Shown: positions 27,213-37,073 of the stretch, in pieces
Layout: each line of letters starts with the position of its first letter
Numbering within the stretch: position 1 is the first letter of the stretch
NCBI GenBank assembly: GCA_964411505.1
Contig: CAYPLH010000028.1
Span: forward strand, 1-50,122
From: CAYPLH01 sp964411505
GTDB taxonomy: Bacteria; Bacillota; Clostridia; CAYPLH01; DUMO01
DNA: 50,122 nt
Direction: 5' to 3'
Position numbers and translations under genes: made by a program
The notes under the pieces: model-generated
The model's input: the letters and a program-made list of their open reading frames with translations, nothing else
Told to the model about the DNA's origin: nothing
Databases searched by the model: none

Positions 27213-30101
27213 GTGAATAAAGTAAATGTTTATAAGGATAAATTGGTTCTTCCAACCTATGAGCTACTGGAAGATGATTTGAATCCAGCCTTTGACAGGG
27301 CATCATACCCTTATACTATGCAGATTAACAGATCCTATGAGGTTCATGACATGGTTTATGATGTTGTAATAATTGAAAATGAGCATATAAAAGTAACAAC
27401 AATTCCATCCTTAGGAGGCAAAATCTATAGTGCTCATTATAAAAACAAAGGGAAAGAGATTTTTACAAAAAATCCGGTAATATTGCCAAGAATGATTGCA
27501 AGAAGGGGCGCTTGGATTTCAGGGGGAGTGGAGTTTAATTTTCCGATCAGCCATTCTCCCAATACCATGGACAGGGTTAATTATACTTTAAAAAATTACA
27601 ATGATGGTAGTGCTTCAATTGAGTTTGGCAATATAGAGCAAATGTCTTCAATGTGCTGGAAAGTGGAGTTAAAGCTTTCTCCTGGGAAAGCTGCAATAGA
27701 ACAGAATGTAAAATTGTATAATCCCACATCCTATGAAAACCGATTCTATTTCTGGACTAATGCCGCAGTGGAGTATACGGCGAATATGCGCCTTATATAT
27801 CCCTTTGACTGGTGTATTAATAATAAATGTCCTGAATATATAAAGTGGCCTTACTATAAAGGTGTAAATGCCAGCAATCCGACTGAGATACCTAATTCCT
27901 ATGAAACCTTTGGGAAGCTTTTAACAGAGAATTTCTTTGGCACATATGATACCGAGCTTGACTGGGGCATAGTACACTATGCTGACAGAAAGAGGATAAA
28001 GGGAGCAAAGTTTTTCATATGGGGAAATGACGGTAGGTCAGTAGCATGGAACAGGGCACTGACCAATGATGGAACAAAATATATTGAAATTCAGAGTGGT
28101 CCTTTCGAGACCCAGTCTGTATTTAAATTTCTAAAACCCCACCAAGAGATTAAGTGGACTGAATACTGGTACCCTGTATTTGACATGGGAGGGTTTAAGT
28201 ATGCAGAAAAGAATATTGCTGTAAATTATGAATTTACCGGTGAAGGTATCAAATTCATGCTGCTGGCTGTTGAGCCTTTGAAAAATTCCACTATTGTGTT
28301 CAACTATTCCGGGAAGGAATATAAAAAGGTTTTGGATTTAATACCCGGAAGTGTTGAGGAAATAGCTTTTGACATCGGAAAGCCTATAAACATGAACGAT
28401 AGTTTCACACTGGATATTTTCTCCGACAGCCGATATATGTTAAGCCTTGGAAGCAGGGATGAATTTTATGAGAATGAAATTGATATAGATCTCTATGAGG
28501 ACTCAAGAGTTGTATATGATAAGAATGAAGAAAAGCTCTTTAAACAGGCGGTAAAGCTTGAATCTATGGGATCACTTACAAAAGCATGTGAACTGTTTGA
28601 ATTAATTCTGAGTAAAAAGCCCGAATGCATATCTGCCTTAATAAGGCTTGGGGGAATTTATATGAAAATGGGCTTAATAGAAAAGGCACAAATATGCTAT
28701 AAGAAGGTACTGGAGTATGACAACAGAAATTCCAAGGCCAGGTTTTTCTATGCCGTTGCCAATAAGGAGAAGGGAGATCTGATAGAAGCAAGACGGCTGT
28801 TTATGGATATTCCTGTGGATTCCCACTATTTTGTACCGTCTGTGCTTGAACTTGCAAAAATCAATATAGGCTTTGGGTACTATAAAGACACACTGGAGCT
28901 GTTGGATAGCAATATTTCTCCTGAAAATAGTTATGCATTGTTCCTCACTGTTATATGCTTAAGGAAGGCAGGTCTTTATAAAAAATCGGAAGAGATATTA
29001 GGAAGGCTGGATTGGGTAGATGAATATATGTTGGCGGAAAAATTCTTCTTGCAATGTAATTCTGATTACAAAAATGAGCTATTAATCTATACCGGCGAAG
29101 ATGTAAGGGTACTGAAAAGCATAATCATTGAGTATATGGATATGCAGCTGTTTGACGAGGCTTTAAAAATCATGGGAATTATAAAGAAGCCTGATATCAA
29201 ATGCAAGCTATTGGAGCTGGAAATAAAGAAAAGGAAGGGAATTAACACTGAAAGCCTTTTCAATGAAATAGTTGATATGCCGGTTGATTACGCATTCGTA
29301 AACGAGAAACTGGTTGCAAAAGTTTTAAGTGAATACAGAAGGCGGGATGCAACAGGAAAGCTTGATTATCTTTTAGGTAATTACTTCTACTGGGCAGGAA
29401 GAAAGGATGAAGCCCTTGGATGCTTTATGGATTCTTATAACAAAGGCTTCAAGTATACAGCCCTTCTACGGAATTTAGGCTATATTCTTTATAATTATAA
29501 TAAGAATGCAGTTGGTGCATTAAAATACTTTGAAGAGGATACTTTCACAAATGGAAGTGGGAACGAGAGCTCCATAACATATCTTGACAGAATTTACAGG
29601 GAAAAGGGTTGGCTAGATAAAAGAATACAGCTTATACCTTACATGCAGCAGGCAAAAAATAGAAGTCTCATATTAGTTTCATTGATTAGCATTTTAAAGG
29701 ATGCCGGGAGAGAGGATGAGGCACTTTATATGTTTTCCACCGATCAGTTTGAAAACTGGGAAGGTAGGGAAATCAGCGGTCCCTTATACAGGGATGTAGT
29801 AATAAGCAAAGCAATGAAGGAAGCGCGAGTTGGAAATATTGATGGAGCACTTAAATCTATAAATGAAGTTTTTAATTATCCTGAAAATATCAATTATGGG
29901 GATTCTGCCCGTGCAGCCCTGGCTGAAGCACACTATTACAAAGGACTTATAAATTCGTTGGCAGGTAATGAAAATGTAGCTGTTGCAGAATTTAAAAAAG
30001 GAGTTCTTGAAGGGGAAAATGATCAGGTTAATGACAAAGCTAAAAACCGTGAGTTTTCTATTAAATGTATTGGTGAGCTGCAAAAAAGAGGGTGTTTTTG
30101 A
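27213..30101 (+). CDS. DUF5107 domain and TPR-repeat protein
   Basis: A 962-aa protein without signal peptide. Residues about 40-330 form a DUF5107-like, beta-rich domain with the look of a galactose-mutarotase fold (TIPSLGGKIYSAHYKNKGKE, ISGGVEFNFPISHSP, YFWTNAAVEYTANMRL). From about residue 440 TPR-type helical repeats dominate, such as AKACELFELILSKKPECISAL and AQICYKKVLEYDNRNSKARF. The family is common in glycan loci of Bacilli and Clostridia; its biochemical role is not known to me. A sugar-binding or glycosidase role with TPR-mediated assembly is possible. GTG 27213 follows GGGAGTGAGG. Confidence 0.75.
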   Translation: MNKVNVYKDKLVLPTYELLEDDLNPAFDRASYPYTMQINRSYEVHDMVYDVVIIENEHIKVTTIPSLGGKIYSAHYKNKGKEIFTKNPVILPRMIARRGAWISGGVEFNFPISHSPNTMDRVNYTLKNYNDGSASIEFGNIEQMSSMCWKVELKLSPGKAAIEQNVKLYNPTSYENRFYFWTNAAVEYTANMRLIYPFDWCINNKCPEYIKWPYYKGVNASNPTEIPNSYETFGKLLTENFFGTYDTELDWGIVHYADRKRIKGAKFFIWGNDGRSVAWNRALTNDGTKYIEIQSGPFETQSVFKFLKPHQEIKWTEYWYPVFDMGGFKYAEKNIAVNYEFTGEGIKFMLLAVEPLKNSTIVFNYSGKEYKKVLDLIPGSVEEIAFDIGKPINMNDSFTLDIFSDSRYMLSLGSRDEFYENEIDIDLYEDSRVVYDKNEEKLFKQAVKLESMGSLTKACELFELILSKKPECISALIRLGGIYMKMGLIEKAQICYKKVLEYDNRNSKARFFYAVANKEKGDLIEARRLFMDIPVDSHYFVPSVLELAKINIGFGYYKDTLELLDSNISPENSYALFLTVICLRKAGLYKKSEEILGRLDWVDEYMLAEKFFLQCNSDYKNELLIYTGEDVRVLKSIIIEYMDMQLFDEALKIMGIIKKPDIKCKLLELEIKKRKGINTESLFNEIVDMPVDYAFVNEKLVAKVLSEYRRRDATGKLDYLLGNYFYWAGRKDEALGCFMDSYNKGFKYTALLRNLGYILYNYNKNAVGALKYFEEDTFTNGSGNESSITYLDRIYREKGWLDKRIQLIPYMQQAKNRSLILVSLISILKDAGREDEALYMFSTDQFENWEGREISGPLYRDVVISKAMKEARVGNIDGALKSINEVFNYPENINYGDSARAALAEAHYYKGLINSLAGNENVAVAEFKKGVLEGENDQVNDKAKNREFSIKCIGELQKRGCF

Positions 30102-30125
30102 GGTTGCCAAAGCAAGAAAAAAGGG

Positions 30126-31553
30126 TTGGTGAAATATTTGAAAAATAACTTGGATTTAATACACAAGCTTGTAAAACATGCTGCAAATACTGCAGCAGAG
30201 AGTATACCGGAAGAAGTGATGAAAAAGGCAGGTACACTTTTTATGGATACTGTTGCATGTGTTTTAAGCGGAAGCAGTGCGGCAGGAATTAAGGAACTGG
30301 AAGAGGTAATGAGCTTTTGGGGAGGAAATAGTCAGTCTACAATACTTTCCTTTAACAAAAAAACAAGTGCACCAAATGCTGCTTTTTTGAATTCTGTAAT
30401 GGCTCACGCAAATGATTTTGATGATACTCATGATGCTGCAATCAACCACGGATGCGTAACCATAGTCCCAGCTATGCTTGCAGTATCTGAAGCTCTGCCT
30501 TCTTCTGATTTTTTATCTGAAAAAAGGTGTAACAGGATTATATCGGGAAAGGATTTTATTGCAGCTCTTGCTGTGGGGCTGGACATATCAAACAGACTGG
30601 GTATGGCGTTCATTCCATGGCTGCATACAGGATGGCTGCCTACCACCCTTTGGGGTCCTTTTGCAGCAGCTGCAGCATGTGGCAGGTTGATTGGTCTTAA
30701 TGAAGAAGAAATGCATAATGCTTTTGGGCTTGCCTATTCGCAAATTCACGGAAACAGGCAGGCTTTGGCGGATGGAGTACTGGCAAAAAGGATGCAGCCT
30801 GGTTTTAGCGCAATGGCAGGAGTCAATGCGGCATTTTTTGCAGCTAATGGAATTACAGGTGCAAAAAATATTATCGATGGAGATTTTGGGATTTCCGCTC
30901 TTTATACCGGCAGCAACATAGACAGGAGCTTTTTAACAGATAATCTTGGTAATGTTTATGAAACGATGAATATAAGCATTAAACCGTATCCATGCTGCAG
31001 ATGTACACACCCTGTTATTGATGCGGCACTGTATCTTAAGGAAAAGCACTCTTTAAAGTGGAAGGATATTATTGAAGGCACAATTTTTATTCCACCAAAT
31101 TCAATGGGGCAAATTGGAAACAAGTTTGAAATTCGGGATAACCCTACCGTTGATGCACAGTTTAGTGCGCAGTACACAGCATCTCTGGCATTTTTAAAAG
31201 GCAGACCTAGACTTGAAGATTTCCAAAAGGATGCAGTTATGTCTAATACTGACGTTTTAAGTCTTGTATCAAGGTTTAAGACAGTTGAGTTTGAAAAGGA
31301 TAAATCAGGTTTAACACCAGTTGAAATGCATATTACAACAAAGGACGGCAGTGTGTATAAGACGAGGGTAGAAAATCCTAAAGGAGGCAGGGATAATCCT
31401 CTAACAAAGGATGAAATGGAATTTAAATTTATGAACTGTATAAATAATTCCATTAAGGATTATTCGGTGCAAAAAGCTAGGACAATATTTGACGGGCTTG
31501 GTAATGTTTTGGATGTCGAGAACATTGTGAATATAATCCAGCTGCTTGATTAG
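30126..31553 (+). CDS. MmgE/PrpD-family protein
   Basis: A 475-aa cytoplasmic protein with the helical domain I and lid domain of the MmgE/PrpD family, which includes 2-methylcitrate dehydratase, cis-aconitate decarboxylase and iminodisuccinate epimerase. Diagnostic blocks are MDTVACVLSGSS, NSVMAHANDFDDTHDAAINH, GLAYSQIHGNRQALADG and IKPYPCCRCTHPVIDAALYL. The substrate cannot be told and no propionate genes are nearby; an acid-sugar or lyase product is one guess. The start is uncertain among TTG 30126, GTG 30129 and TTG 30138 after AAAAAAGGG. Confidence 0.85.
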   Translation: MVKYLKNNLDLIHKLVKHAANTAAESIPEEVMKKAGTLFMDTVACVLSGSSAAGIKELEEVMSFWGGNSQSTILSFNKKTSAPNAAFLNSVMAHANDFDDTHDAAINHGCVTIVPAMLAVSEALPSSDFLSEKRCNRIISGKDFIAALAVGLDISNRLGMAFIPWLHTGWLPTTLWGPFAAAAACGRLIGLNEEEMHNAFGLAYSQIHGNRQALADGVLAKRMQPGFSAMAGVNAAFFAANGITGAKNIIDGDFGISALYTGSNIDRSFLTDNLGNVYETMNISIKPYPCCRCTHPVIDAALYLKEKHSLKWKDIIEGTIFIPPNSMGQIGNKFEIRDNPTVDAQFSAQYTASLAFLKGRPRLEDFQKDAVMSNTDVLSLVSRFKTVEFEKDKSGLTPVEMHITTKDGSVYKTRVENPKGGRDNPLTKDEMEFKFMNCINNSIKDYSVQKARTIFDGLGNVLDVENIVNIIQLLD

Positions 31554-31577
31554 GAATAAATTGATTTGATTAAATAA

Positions 31578-31782
31578 TATGCATGTGTACTAAAGCTGAA
31601 CAGGCTAATTATTTTGAGAAAACCAAAGGTTCCAAAATATAAAAATGCTAACGCCTTTTATGTGCCATCCGTGGCACAAAAAAGCTAAAAAACCTCGTGT
31701 TTTTTTCACGCATTTTTATATTTTGCTCACCTGGTTTTCTAACAAAATAAAGCCAATTGTTCTGCTTCAATACACATGCACA
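31578..31782. repeat. Foldback element, long nested copy (copy B)
   Basis: This is a roughly 205-bp imperfect palindrome. The outer stem 31580-31589 pairs perfectly with 31771-31780. The core is the one seen at 168-207: GAACA/TGTTC, GGCT/AGCC and TTATTTT/AAAATAA, with the same AA and AAT bulges. Where copy A closes with a GAG loop, copy B continues with AAAACC (31619-31624) against GGTTTT (31733-31738), and then a perfect 15-bp stem, 31634-31648 with 31710-31724. The centre holds a further hairpin, TGTGCCA/TGGCACA (about 31660-31677), and a small CGTG/CACG one. It fills most of the gap before the GH94 gene and contains no reading frame. Confidence 0.8.
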
Positions 31783-31840
31783 TCAAAAGATCAGCTATAT
31801 GAACTGGTTTAGGTCAAATATAGTTTTTAAGGAGGATAAA

Positions 31841-34153
31841 ATGAATAAGACAAGGTATTTTAAGAATAATGGAAGAGAGTATGTTTTTACCGATTACAAC
31901 ATGAAAAGGCCTATGCTCAACTATTCATGGAACAAAATTTTCCTTTCTGCTTTTAATCATATGCTTACAGGAAAAGGTCTGTATTGCAACAAGTCGTCAA
32001 TTACTGCTTCCTATGTAGATTTAAGAGGTCGTGTCAAGCTTATAAATGATGGAAACAGGTATTTTTATTTTAAGGATATGGATTCGGGCGAGTACTGGAA
32101 TCCCGGTTATTATCCATCCAACCGGAAGCTGGATGCATATTCCTGTACCATGGGGCTGGGGTATGCCAAATATTATTCAAGGTTTATGGGCATAGAAGTC
32201 AATGCAAAAGTATTTGTAAATGACTGTGACCCTGTGGAAATATGGACATTTCACATAAAGAACATTTCTGATGTTAAGAGGAGGATTAAATTCTTTCCAG
32301 TGGTGGAGTGGGCTCTGGAAGGCTATACCGCCAGGTGTGATTATTTCTCAAACCTCTATACCGAATATAATAGTGAGAAAAATATTATTACCGCCTATAA
32401 TAAGTCGGTTGAAGCTCCCCATGAAAGATACAATGGATTTATGGCTGTAAACAGGAAACCTCAGGGGTTTGATACTGGACTTGAAGCTTTTTTAGGTACT
32501 TATGGAACCTTTACTTTGCCTGAAGCCGTAATAAGAGGTAAATGCTCCAATTATATTGCCAGCTGCGAAAAGCTTGCAGGAGTATTTGAAAATGAGTTTA
32601 TTCTGGAGCCGGGGAAAGAGGAGCGTATTGATGTCCTTATAGGCTGTATAAAATCAATGGATGAAGCGGTATCAATGACTGATAAGCTTTTTACCAAAGG
32701 ACAGATTGAGGAGGATTTTGAAAAGCTGCTTGCAAAAAAAGAAGAAATGATACAAAACGTATACATACAAACTCCTGATGAGAGAATCAATAATATTTTC
32801 AATACATGGACAAAGCAGCAGGTTTTTCTGTGTTCAGAGACAGGCAGGGGGGTGTCCAGAGGATACAGGGATGTACTTCAGGATGCATGGGGCAATGCCT
32901 CATTTAATCCGGAGGATTCGCGAAGAAAAATTCTGGAAGCGCTTGCGCACCAATACAAGGATGGTCATGCCCCCAGAGGATGGCTGCCAATAAATCCTCT
33001 ATACTATTCCGATAGTCCTGTATGGATACCGATGGCGGTTAACGAGTACCTGAAGGAATCAGGGGAATATAGTTTTTTGGATATTACAGTACCTTTTCTG
33101 GATGGAGATGAGGGAACAGTTCTTGAGCATTGCTTAAGGGCCGTAAGGCATCTTTACAATGATAAAGGTGCTCATGGGCTGGTATTGGCACATATGGGTG
33201 ATTGGAATGATTCAATGACAGGTCTTGGTGCCGGTGGCAGAGGAGAGAGTGCATGGACCAGTATTGCTCTTCACTTTGCCCTGATTCAAATGCAGGAAAT
33301 TGCAGCTATTGTGCTGAAAAATAATGATCTTTTAGCTGAAATGAAAGAAATGGCTGATAAGGTACGTGAAGTTGTAAACAAGGTTGCGTGGGATGGACAA
33401 TGGTACCTTGAGGGATACAATGATGATGGTGAAAAGGTGGGAACGCACACTGAAGCTGAAGGCAGGATATTTCTAAACAGCCAGTCCTGGGCAGCTATCA
33501 GTTGCATAGCACCGCCGGAACGGCTTAAAACAGCCTTTGAGAAGGTAGATGAGCTTCTTGATTCACCTTATGGACCTCTGACATTGTATCCTGCATATAC
33601 AAAAACAAATATGAAAATTGGAAGGTTAACATCTTTCATTCCTGGCATATGGGAAAATGGGACACCCTACTGCCATGGAGGAGCGTTTAAAATTTTTGCT
33701 GACTGCATAATGGGTCGGGGCAATAAAGCGTATGATACCATGGCGAAGATAATACCTGACAGTCCGTACAACCTGATAGAGCACTCGGGGTGTGAACCTT
33801 ATGCATTTACAAATATGTATCTTGGTCCAGAGAATGATAATGCTGGATTTGCCATGTTTGGATGGCTTACCGGAACTGCCGGCTGGATGTTCAGGGCGTT
33901 GACCCAGGCTATTCTCGGGTTTATTCCGGGGTATGATGAAATAATACTTGAACCCTGCATACCCTCAAGCTGGCGTGAATGTACTATAAGAAGAAAGTAC
34001 AGGCAGAACACTTACGAAATACGGATTGAGAATCCTGATGGTGTGGAAAAGGGTATTAAAAGAATTTTGGTGGATGGTTGCGAGGTTGAAGGAAACAGAA
34101 TTGAATATAAAGAAGACAAAAAGCTTCATAAAGTTATTGTAGTTATGGGATGA
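31841..34153 (+). CDS. GH94 glycoside phosphorylase (cellobiose phosphorylase-like)
   Basis: A 770-aa cytoplasmic enzyme of the GH94 (former GT36) family, which splits beta-glucosidic disaccharides or oligosaccharides with phosphate to give a sugar 1-phosphate. It has the N-terminal beta-sandwich with GEYWNPGYYP and the barrel motifs SRGYRDVLQDAWG, HMGDWNDSMTGLG (general-acid Asp region, D454-D457), GIWENGTPYCHGG and EHSGCEPYAFTNMYLGP. The bond specificity (cellobiose, cellodextrin, laminaribiose, sophorose or chitobiose) cannot be read from these motifs. ATG 31841 follows AAGGAGG by 5 nt. It conserves energy from imported oligosaccharides, fitting the intracellular theme of the locus. Confidence 0.9.
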   Translation: MNKTRYFKNNGREYVFTDYNMKRPMLNYSWNKIFLSAFNHMLTGKGLYCNKSSITASYVDLRGRVKLINDGNRYFYFKDMDSGEYWNPGYYPSNRKLDAYSCTMGLGYAKYYSRFMGIEVNAKVFVNDCDPVEIWTFHIKNISDVKRRIKFFPVVEWALEGYTARCDYFSNLYTEYNSEKNIITAYNKSVEAPHERYNGFMAVNRKPQGFDTGLEAFLGTYGTFTLPEAVIRGKCSNYIASCEKLAGVFENEFILEPGKEERIDVLIGCIKSMDEAVSMTDKLFTKGQIEEDFEKLLAKKEEMIQNVYIQTPDERINNIFNTWTKQQVFLCSETGRGVSRGYRDVLQDAWGNASFNPEDSRRKILEALAHQYKDGHAPRGWLPINPLYYSDSPVWIPMAVNEYLKESGEYSFLDITVPFLDGDEGTVLEHCLRAVRHLYNDKGAHGLVLAHMGDWNDSMTGLGAGGRGESAWTSIALHFALIQMQEIAAIVLKNNDLLAEMKEMADKVREVVNKVAWDGQWYLEGYNDDGEKVGTHTEAEGRIFLNSQSWAAISCIAPPERLKTAFEKVDELLDSPYGPLTLYPAYTKTNMKIGRLTSFIPGIWENGTPYCHGGAFKIFADCIMGRGNKAYDTMAKIIPDSPYNLIEHSGCEPYAFTNMYLGPENDNAGFAMFGWLTGTAGWMFRALTQAILGFIPGYDEIILEPCIPSSWRECTIRRKYRQNTYEIRIENPDGVEKGIKRILVDGCEVEGNRIEYKEDKKLHKVIVVMG

Positions 34154-34187
34154 TAGTCCAAAAGGAAAAGGGAGGACTTAAGAGCGT

Positions 34188-35627
34188 ATGAAAAAGGATA
34201 AAACGGTTGTGAACTCATTTGTTAAGGGCAAAAATGGAATAATATTATTAACTGTAGGTATTGTTGTTGTGGCCGCAGTAATGGTACTTGCCCTTAAAAA
34301 TCAGGATGTGGTAAAAATTAGCGGAAAGGCGCAAAGTGCATTTGAAATAACGGTAGGACAGGAAAGCGGAGATTTGACCGGTAATACAAATGTAGTGCTT
34401 CAGGAGGCGGTAGATAAGGCAGCAGAAGCCGGTGGCGGCACAGTCAAAATTCTGCCGGGTAAATACATTATGAATGACTCCCTGCACCTTAAAGCCGGAG
34501 TTAATCTTATCGGAAGCGGGGACAAAACCATCCTTTATAAACCTGCCAGTGTTGAATCGGACATAATATATTATCAGGGATATGGACACTATGATGTTTC
34601 TGTTGCCAATCCGGAAAAATTTGAGATTGGAATGGGAGTTTATATTTCTGATGATTTGTCCGGAGGTTTTTATTCAACTGTGGCAACCGTTTTAGAGAAA
34701 AACGGAACTGAACTTGTTTTATCAAGAAAGTTAAATGCTGACTGCATACCTTGGAAAAATGGGAAGGTAATATCAGTTTATCCGGTAATAAGTGGATGCA
34801 ATATAAAAAATGCAAGTATTTCGGACATCACTATAGATGGTAATGCTGAAGAAAATGCATATCTACATGGTATGAGAGGTGGCGGAATTTTTCTTTTGCA
34901 AGCACATGATGTAAAAATAAATAATGTTGTGGTTAAAAACTACAACGGAGATGGCATCAGTTTTCAGGCATGCAAAAATACACTGGTTGAAAATAGCATA
35001 TGCACAGGAAACAAAGGCTATGGCATACATCCTGGAAGCGGTTCTGTGGGCGATATAATCAGAAATAGTGAGTTTTCAAACAATGAAAGCGATGGTGTAT
35101 ATTACTGTGTAAGGGTTACATATTCACTTCTTGAAGGTTGCACCATCGGAGAAAACGGACGCAATGGGATATCGATTGGTATGAGGGATACGGACAGTAT
35201 AATAAGAAACAATGTTATCAAAAACAACAAGCTTGCAGGCATCTTGATTAAGAGGGACTCTTTAAATCAGGCAGGTCACAGAACCCTGATAGAAGGAAAC
35301 CGGTTTTCCGGCAATGCATATGCAAATGAAGGTCAACAAAGTGCAAAAGGTCAGATATCAATAATTTCCGCAGTTTCAGATGTTCATATTGTAAGGAATG
35401 TATATGAAAATGCAGAGGGGACAAAGACAAGTGTACCTTTAATATATGTAGGTGCCCAAACTGAAAGAGTATACGCATATGAAAATGATCCGGGGGAATA
35501 TGGTTTGCTTGGATCTTCATCAATGAAGGTTCTGGATGGCTATTTTAATATGCAGCCGGAAGAAAGTCTCCTAGTAGGACCTGATAATATACCTGAGGCA
35601 GCATGGAAGCATCTTGGAAACGAATAG
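34188..35627 (+). CDS. Membrane-anchored right-handed beta-helix protein
   Basis: A 479-aa protein with a basic N-terminus and a single transmembrane helix (about residues 18-37), then an extracellular part that begins like pectate-lyase-3 proteins: LQEAVDKAAEAGGGTVKILP. Repeated coils such as VVKNYNGDGISFQACKNTLV and NSICTGNKGYGIHPGSGSVG form a right-handed beta-helix. Such proteins are polysaccharide lyases, hydrolases or epimerases; no catalytic residues can be assigned. The next gene encodes a close paralogue without the membrane helix, so this pair arose by tandem duplication. Confidence 0.8.
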   Translation: MKKDKTVVNSFVKGKNGIILLTVGIVVVAAVMVLALKNQDVVKISGKAQSAFEITVGQESGDLTGNTNVVLQEAVDKAAEAGGGTVKILPGKYIMNDSLHLKAGVNLIGSGDKTILYKPASVESDIIYYQGYGHYDVSVANPEKFEIGMGVYISDDLSGGFYSTVATVLEKNGTELVLSRKLNADCIPWKNGKVISVYPVISGCNIKNASISDITIDGNAEENAYLHGMRGGGIFLLQAHDVKINNVVVKNYNGDGISFQACKNTLVENSICTGNKGYGIHPGSGSVGDIIRNSEFSNNESDGVYYCVRVTYSLLEGCTIGENGRNGISIGMRDTDSIIRNNVIKNNKLAGILIKRDSLNQAGHRTLIEGNRFSGNAYANEGQQSAKGQISIISAVSDVHIVRNVYENAEGTKTSVPLIYVGAQTERVYAYENDPGEYGLLGSSSMKVLDGYFNMQPEESLLVGPDNIPEAAWKHLGNE

Positions 35628-35694
35628 AATTAGTTATATAATAATGCCATCAGTAGTGACAAATATTAAAATAGTAATGGAAGGATAGGTAGCT

Positions 35695-36969
35695 ATGTTT
35701 AGAATTTCAGTAGGACCACAAAATGCGGATATTATAGGATGCACAAATAGTGCATTACAGGAAGCTGTGGACAGAGCAGCAGACAACGGAGGCGGTGAGG
35801 TAAAGGTTTTGCCGGGAAAATACATAATGAATGACTCACTTCATTTAAAAAGTGGAGTTGTATTATGTGGAAGTGGAACCGATACTATATTTTTCAAACC
35901 AACCTGTGTAGAATCAAATATCCTTTACTATCTTGGATATGGACACTATGATGCTTCGGTTCTGGAGCCGGAGAAATTTGAAAAAGGAATGGGAGTATAC
36001 ATAACAGGTGACAAGTGCGGAGCTTTTCATACAACGGTTGCTACAATTAAAGAGATTAGAGGCAGTGAGCTTTTATTGTCAAAAAAGCTCAATAATGACT
36101 ACACTCCATGGAGTAACGGTAAGGTAATAACGGTTTATCCCATAATTAGCGGATGCAACATAGAAAATGCCATGATCAGAGATTTATTGATTGACGGGAA
36201 TGCGGAAGAAAACCAGTACATTAATGGCTGCAGGGGTGGTGGAATATATTTTCTTCAGGCACACAACATAAAAGTGAGCAACGTGGAAGTTAGAAACTAT
36301 AATGGTGATGGTATAAGCTTTCAGGCGTGCAAAAGCACGGTAGTGGAAAACTGCAGGCTTATTGGGAACAGTGGTTATGGTCTTCACCCGGGAAGCGGCT
36401 CGGTGGGCTCGGTTATAAGAGACTGTGAAATCTTGGATAATGGCAGTGACGGTATATTTTATTGCCTCAGGGTTACCTATTCACTGTGTGAAGGCTGCAC
36501 AATCAAGGGCAACAAGGGTGTCGGAATTTCCATTGGTTCAAGGGATACTGACAATATAATCAGAAATAATACTATTGCAGATGGCGGAAGAAGCGGAGTT
36601 TTTATAAGGGGACCTTTGTATACCCAATCGGCGCACAGAACACTTTTGGAAGGTAATCTCATTAAGGATAACTGCCGTTTAAAAGGTAAAAGCCAGATTA
36701 GTATAAGATGTTCTGTTACGCAGTTTCAAGTGATTGGAAACAAATTTGAAGCCTCTGAAGTATCGGGAGCAAAAACAGCTATGTATATCAATGTCCCGAT
36801 AAACAGTATATATTTTTCCGGTAATGATACGGCTGATTGTGAAACGGTCAGAACTGCATCTTCGGAATACATGGAGAATGTGTTTTTAAAAGCTCCGGAT
36901 AAGCCCCTTTTGATAGGACCTGAGAACATTCCGGAGCATGCATGTGATCATTTGGGGATGAATGATTAA
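35695..36969 (+). CDS. Right-handed beta-helix protein, cytoplasmic paralogue
   Basis: A 424-aa protein that matches the preceding gene along its full length, with identical blocks such as LPGKYIMNDSLHLK, NYNGDGISFQACK and LHPGSGSVG/IHPGSGSVG. Both end in a GP-x-NIPE-x-A motif. It starts directly at MFRISVGPQNAD with no signal peptide or membrane helix, so it should stay in the cytoplasm. This suggests a split of one function between the two sides of the membrane. GGAAGGATAGG lies just upstream. Confidence 0.8.
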   Translation: MFRISVGPQNADIIGCTNSALQEAVDRAADNGGGEVKVLPGKYIMNDSLHLKSGVVLCGSGTDTIFFKPTCVESNILYYLGYGHYDASVLEPEKFEKGMGVYITGDKCGAFHTTVATIKEIRGSELLLSKKLNNDYTPWSNGKVITVYPIISGCNIENAMIRDLLIDGNAEENQYINGCRGGGIYFLQAHNIKVSNVEVRNYNGDGISFQACKSTVVENCRLIGNSGYGLHPGSGSVGSVIRDCEILDNGSDGIFYCLRVTYSLCEGCTIKGNKGVGISIGSRDTDNIIRNNTIADGGRSGVFIRGPLYTQSAHRTLLEGNLIKDNCRLKGKSQISIRCSVTQFQVIGNKFEASEVSGAKTAMYINVPINSIYFSGNDTADCETVRTASSEYMENVFLKAPDKPLLIGPENIPEHACDHLGMND

Positions 36970-37073
36970 ACGGGTGGCAAGAAAGTATCCGGGTAAAATG
37001 AAATCGCATATAATTGTGGATGTTTTATTATTGTTTCGTGTGAAAAAGTAAAATGTTAAGGAAGGTATACTTT

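Noticed and set aside
31649..31709. Simple intrinsic terminator after the MmgE/PrpD gene
   Set aside because: Hairpins with A/T runs are present, but they form the apical part of a much larger palindrome with conserved core, so a plain terminator does not explain the structure.
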